A stretch of DNA of 7,942 bases from DATIBL01 sp035457505 (lineage in GTDB: Bacteria > Patescibacteriota > Minisyncoccia > Phycocordibacterales > UBA6899), in the NCBI GenBank assembly GCA_035457505.1, contig DATIBL010000095.1, positions 1-7,942 of the forward strand, given 5' to 3'. Within the stretch, counting starts at the first letter, position 1; each line of letters opens with the position of its first letter. A program made the position numbers and the translations under genes. The notes under the pieces are model-generated. The model did no database searches, was not told where the DNA came from, and saw nothing but the letters and a program-made list of their open reading frames with translations. This document shows, piece after piece, positions 5,459-7,942 of this stretch.

Positions 5459-5499
5459 GCGCGTAGGATTCACCCGAGCTGTCTCCTCTCCTCTCGAGC

Positions 5500-5508
5500 T
5501 GATATATT
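5500..5508 (+). promoter_or_regulatory. Extended -10, leaderless start of the GH13 gene
   Basis: TGATATATT is TGn followed by TATATT (5503-5508, five of six matches). Six bases separate it from ATG 5515, so the mRNA would be leaderless. A direct repeat CGAGCTG (5475-5481 and 5495-5501), 20 bases apart, lies just upstream, its second copy touching the TG. Confidence 0.55.
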
Positions 5509-5514
5509 GACCTG

Positions 5515-6687
5515 ATGTCATGGCTAGAATCACAGCCAATCATCTATCAGATCTTTCTCGATCGCTTTGCACGGAGCGGAAATGATCCGCACTGCATCGG
5601 AAGTGACGCAGAACCGAGTTTTTGCGGCGGGAACATTCGCGGTGTAATCGAGCGGATCCCGTACCTCGAAGAGCTCGGCATCGACGCACTATGGATCACC
5701 CCATGCTACGCCACAAGCGCCTATCACGGGTACCACATCACCGACTTCTTTTCCGTCGATCCGCGCTTCGGTTCAGAAGAAGACCTGCGAGAATTGATCG
5801 CCGTTGCGCATCGAGCCAAGATCAGAATCTTGCTCGATTTTGTTCCGAATCACGTTTCGTCGCAGCACCCCTATTTCCTTTCTGCGCAATCTGACGCCAT
5901 GAGTCCGTACCGAGAATGGTTCACGTTCACCACATGGCCTAACGAGTATCTCTGCTTTCTCCAGTATCGCGAGCTCCCAAAACTGAACCTCGAACATCCT
6001 GCTGCACGAGCACACGTGGTCGATGCTGCAAAGAAATGGCTCTCGCTTGGAGCCGACGGACTTCGCCTCGATCACACAAGCGGCCCGTCGAGTGATTTTT
6101 GGAAAGCATTTTCGCACGCGATCAGATCAGAATTTCCGGATGCGGTACTCTTCGGAGAAGAGTGGATGCTCGGAACAACGCTCCGTGATCTCCGCACTCT
6201 TCATACGCCCATGAAGTATCTCAAGTGGTTGTTCGGCGAAACGTCGGACATGCTGCAGATGACCCACCGCGATTACTTTGATGGCATTCTCGACTTTTAT
6301 GGCCGCAAACTGCTTTTGGATGCCGCAAAAACAGGGGGCTCCATACTCCGCTTTGCCCGCCATCTCGCAAAATATCCTCTGAACTATCGCCCAGTGCTTT
6401 TCATCGACAACCACGATATGGATCGACTGCTTTTTACTCTTGAAAATGACGAAAACGCATACCTCGCGATCGTTGGCCAAATGATCGAATCATTGCTTCC
6501 GGTCATCATCTACCAGGGCGACGAACGCGGCGTCACGCAAGAGCGTGCGTGCAAATCCTATCCGACGCACGGCGATCTCGCCGTCCGGCGCATGATCGAC
6601 TGGAGTTCGCGCAATGAGCACATCTATTCAGAAGTTTGCCGACTAATCGCAGAGCGGCGAGCCCGGCGCGCACAAGCGCCACACTGA
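5515..6687 (+). CDS. GH13 alpha-amylase-family enzyme, compact
   Basis: This 390-aa enzyme is a glycoside hydrolase family 13 barrel, acting on alpha-glucosidic bonds by hydrolysis or glycosyl transfer. It opens with IIYQIFLDRFARS (residues 9-21), the usual first strand. Region I is DFVPNH (108-113). Region II is GLRLDH, with R184 and nucleophile D186. Region III is LFGEEW, with acid/base E215. Region IV is FIDNHD, with H300 and D301. The full catalytic triad is therefore present. YQGDERG (333-339) marks the end of the barrel. Only about 50 residues follow, so the usual C-terminal beta-sandwich appears absent; typical members run 450-600 aa. There is no signal peptide, so it should act in the cytoplasm, perhaps on stored or imported maltooligosaccharide, trehalose or sucrose; specificity cannot be read by eye. 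It ends nine bases before the stop of a convergent gene, with no hairpin between. Confidence 0.93.
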   Translation: MSWLESQPIIYQIFLDRFARSGNDPHCIGSDAEPSFCGGNIRGVIERIPYLEELGIDALWITPCYATSAYHGYHITDFFSVDPRFGSEEDLRELIAVAHRAKIRILLDFVPNHVSSQHPYFLSAQSDAMSPYREWFTFTTWPNEYLCFLQYRELPKLNLEHPAARAHVVDAAKKWLSLGADGLRLDHTSGPSSDFWKAFSHAIRSEFPDAVLFGEEWMLGTTLRDLRTLHTPMKYLKWLFGETSDMLQMTHRDYFDGILDFYGRKLLLDAAKTGGSILRFARHLAKYPLNYRPVLFIDNHDMDRLLFTLENDENAYLAIVGQMIESLLPVIIYQGDERGVTQERACKSYPTHGDLAVRRMIDWSSRNEHIYSEVCRLIAERRARRAQAPH

Positions 6688-6696
6688 TCGAATTCC

Positions 6697-7059
6697 CTAC
6701 AATTTCTTCGCTCTCGAACGCTTCTGCTTTGCGTTTGCTGCCGCAATTGCGCGATCGCACCATTCGCGGAAGCGCGCGCGGTCCGACTGCACATCTTCCG
6801 GTACGAGCCAGTAGGACATCACCATTGTCTTGCCGCCTTTTGCACGATAGACGAACGGATGCGATTCCGCTGCCTCGTAATATGCATCGTCTTCCGGTCC
6901 GCCAGATTTCACATAGAGCTCTCCCTCAGCGATGAGTGCGAACATGACCGTATCGTGGTAGATCCCCCATCCGCCGAACATTGCGCGGGAATGCACCCGA
7001 GCATCATCCTGGAAGAGATCCCCCATCACGTACTCATGGAATCCGCTGTCTTTTGCCAT
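6697..7059 (-). CDS. TfoX N-terminal domain protein
   Basis: This 120-aa protein is a stand-alone TfoX N-terminal domain (PF04993). The family core is visible: RAMFGGWGIYHDTVMFALIAEGELYVK (residues 25-51), then SHPFVYRAKGGKTMVMSYWLVPEDV (66-90), with the family's Phe-Gly-Gly turn and the Y...VP ending. The C-terminus is a basic helix (ANAKQKRSRAKKL). In gamma-proteobacteria TfoX/Sxy has this domain plus a C-terminal one and activates competence genes together with CRP; single-domain homologues elsewhere are of unknown function, so a competence role must not be assumed. The start ATG 7059 has GGAG six bases upstream, inside the end of the preceding gene, and lies four bases after that gene's stop. 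This indicates translational coupling in a two-gene operon. It converges on the GH13 gene. Confidence 0.88.
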   Translation of the reverse strand: MAKDSGFHEYVMGDLFQDDARVHSRAMFGGWGIYHDTVMFALIAEGELYVKSGGPEDDAYYEAAESHPFVYRAKGGKTMVMSYWLVPEDVQSDRARFREWCDRAIAAANAKQKRSRAKKL

Positions 7060-7062
7060 GGA

Positions 7063-7560
7063 TCACTCCGGGATCTTGTACCGATCGATCCCGTGGAGCT
7101 CCGATTCTTCGTCGTAGTGTGCGACCAGATCGTCGAGCTCGCGCTGGTACCCCTGGGGGTCCATTTTTGACTTCACATCGGCACCATACATGCGCTCCAT
7201 ATCACGCTCTGCGAAGCGCTCCGACAGCTCGTCCCAGAAGGTGAGGTCGTCGTATCGCTTCACGATCCGATCGAGTTCTCGATCAAACTCAAATGCGCGG
7301 GAAGGATGAAAATGCTCCACGCCCTCATCGGTCTTGTGCCGATACACAGCATCCGGAAATCCGGCATCCTTTGCGCGGGAGAAAATGTATTGTTCGAGCG
7401 CGTCGAATTCGAGCAGCATGTCTTCGTCGTCGCGCCGTCCGTTCGCGATCCAATTCGCAAGATAGACCGCTTTCAGTAGGGTCTTAAATTGCTCCCGCGT
7501 CACGGCGAGCCCAACGATATCCGCATTGGAATTGGGGTCGATCTTCGGTTTTTCGGCCAT
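7063..7560 (-). CDS. Conserved-looking hypothetical protein, 165 aa
   Basis: I do not know a named family, though the layout resembles uncharacterised bacterial proteins. It has no signal peptide or membrane segment and is acidic and mostly helical. Landmarks are TREQFKTLLKAVYLANWIANGRR (residues 21-43), FDALEQYIFSRAKDAGF (52-68), the segment FEFDRELDRIVKRYDDLTFWDELSERFAERD (90-120), and an acidic C-terminus ending HGIDRYKIPE. The repeated E/D-rich helices around WDEL suggest a protein-protein interaction module rather than an enzyme (inference). It is the first gene of a tight operon with the TfoX-domain gene, three bases apart, so the two products may act together. The ATG start is placed at 7560; a candidate -10 six bases upstream suggests a leaderless message. 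The alternative is a distant GAGG 12 bases away as a weak ribosome-binding site. Confidence 0.85.
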   Translation of the reverse strand: MAEKPKIDPNSNADIVGLAVTREQFKTLLKAVYLANWIANGRRDDEDMLLEFDALEQYIFSRAKDAGFPDAVYRHKTDEGVEHFHPSRAFEFDRELDRIVKRYDDLTFWDELSERFAERDMERMYGADVKSKMDPQGYQRELDDLVAHYDEESELHGIDRYKIPE

Positions 7561-7566
7561 GGCACT

Positions 7567-7596
7567 ATGCTACCTCGCCGAACGCGACTTTCGCAA
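7567..7596 (-). promoter_or_regulatory. Promoter of the 165-aa/TfoX operon, leaderless
   Basis: On the - strand TTGCGA (7596-7591, four of six matches) and TAGCAT (7572-7567, four of six matches) are 18 bases apart. Six bases lie between the -10 and ATG 7560, the same spacing as at the CapA-like and GH13 genes. Confidence 0.4.
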
Positions 7597-7605
7597 CGCC
7601 CGCAG

Positions 7606-7942
7606 CTATTGGCCCTCCACCGACGGACTCGACGTCGCAAATCGGATCGCTCCGGCCGCATCCACGTTGAGATCGCCGCGATATGCACCATCGACGAGAA
7701 GCAGCATGCGCACCGCACTCCGTGCCGGCCGGGTATCAGCAAGCGCTGCTTTAACTGCCTTCGGATCGAGCGATTCCAGGGATCGCGCCGCGTCTGATTT
7801 TCCCGACAGCTTTGCCCACCATGGAAGATCCACATCGATCGCACCGGTCTCCGCATCCACAGCGATCGCAACCCGCGCCTTCAGATCAAAAAACCAGAAG
7901 AGTGCGATCGTGTCATCGCGCTCGATCGCCACCGTCCCGGAC
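7606..7942 (-). CDS. Hypothetical protein, 3' part (partial)
   Basis: The frame is open from the right edge of the window to TAG at 7608-7606, giving at least 111 residues. A GTG at 7932 could be an internal codon rather than the start. I recognise no family. The visible part alternates strands and turns: TIALFWFFDLKARVAIAVDAETGAIDVDLPWW, then a helical stretch (DAARSLESLDPKAVKAALADTRP), then a strand pair (VRMLLLVDGAYRGDLNVDAAGAIRFAT). This alternation suggests a small alpha/beta domain. It lacks hydrophobic helices long enough for a membrane anchor. Codon use matches the neighbouring genes, and overlapping frames on the same stretch show no family motif, so this frame is preferred. The stop lies 45 bases before the start of the 165-aa gene, without a visible terminator, so read-through into that operon is possible. 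Confidence 0.6.
   Translation of the reverse strand, partial: SGTVAIERDDTIALFWFFDLKARVAIAVDAETGAIDVDLPWWAKLSGKSDAARSLESLDPKAVKAALADTRPARSAVRMLLLVDGAYRGDLNVDAAGAIRFATSSPSVEGQ

Noticed and set aside
1..7942. Mobile element, CRISPR array, toxin-antitoxin or phage-defence system
   Set aside because: No transposase, repeat-spacer pattern, long inverted repeats or defence domains were seen; the small genes at 315-1285 are separated by terminators and lack toxin or antitoxin motifs.

Overview
The window carries thirteen protein-coding genes, eleven of them complete, on about 7.9 kb of moderately GC-rich DNA (roughly 55% by eye). I see no tRNA, rRNA, CRISPR array, insertion sequence or replication origin. 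The longest stretch without a gene is about 120 bases (191-314), and it holds a terminator followed by a promoter. Stop codons are TAG (6) or TGA (7), never TAA, so TGA is a true stop and the recoded-TGA lineages are excluded. Small proteins, tight packing, several start codons that appear leaderless and many family-less small genes suggest a streamlined bacterium such as a member of the candidate phyla radiation (Patescibacteria). That placement is inference; nothing here is a phylogenetic marker.

Left part (1-1333, + strand): the 3' end of a YqeY/GatB-like gene and its terminator, then three small genes of unknown function (100, 65 and 95 aa). Each sits alone between hairpin terminators, and candidate promoters overlap the preceding terminator. 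Middle (1355-4288, - strand): four genes read leftward, a LOG-family nucleotide phosphoribohydrolase, a HAD-superfamily hydrolase, a divergent proline dehydrogenase-like protein and a YdjM/DUF457-type membrane protein. Each has its own candidate promoter. A 60-base divergent promoter region (4289-4348) separates them from the right-hand + strand genes: a membrane-anchored CapA-like metallophosphatase (4349-5458) and a compact, cytoplasmic GH13 alpha-amylase-family enzyme (5515-6687). The GH13 gene converges on a two-gene - strand operon (6697-7560) of an unknown 165-aa protein followed by a TfoX N-domain protein. The window ends in the 3' part of one more - strand gene of unknown function.

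No single pathway unites the genes; they look like a run of independently transcribed housekeeping and accessory genes. The most notable features are: (i) -10 elements only 6-7 bases ahead of four start codons, which implies leaderless mRNAs; (ii) a proline dehydrogenase fold lacking several usual active-site residues; (iii) a GH13 enzyme that keeps its catalytic triad but stops soon after the barrel; and (iv) strong over-representation of the palindrome CGATCG (22 copies by hand count). I found no clear undescribed multi-gene system.
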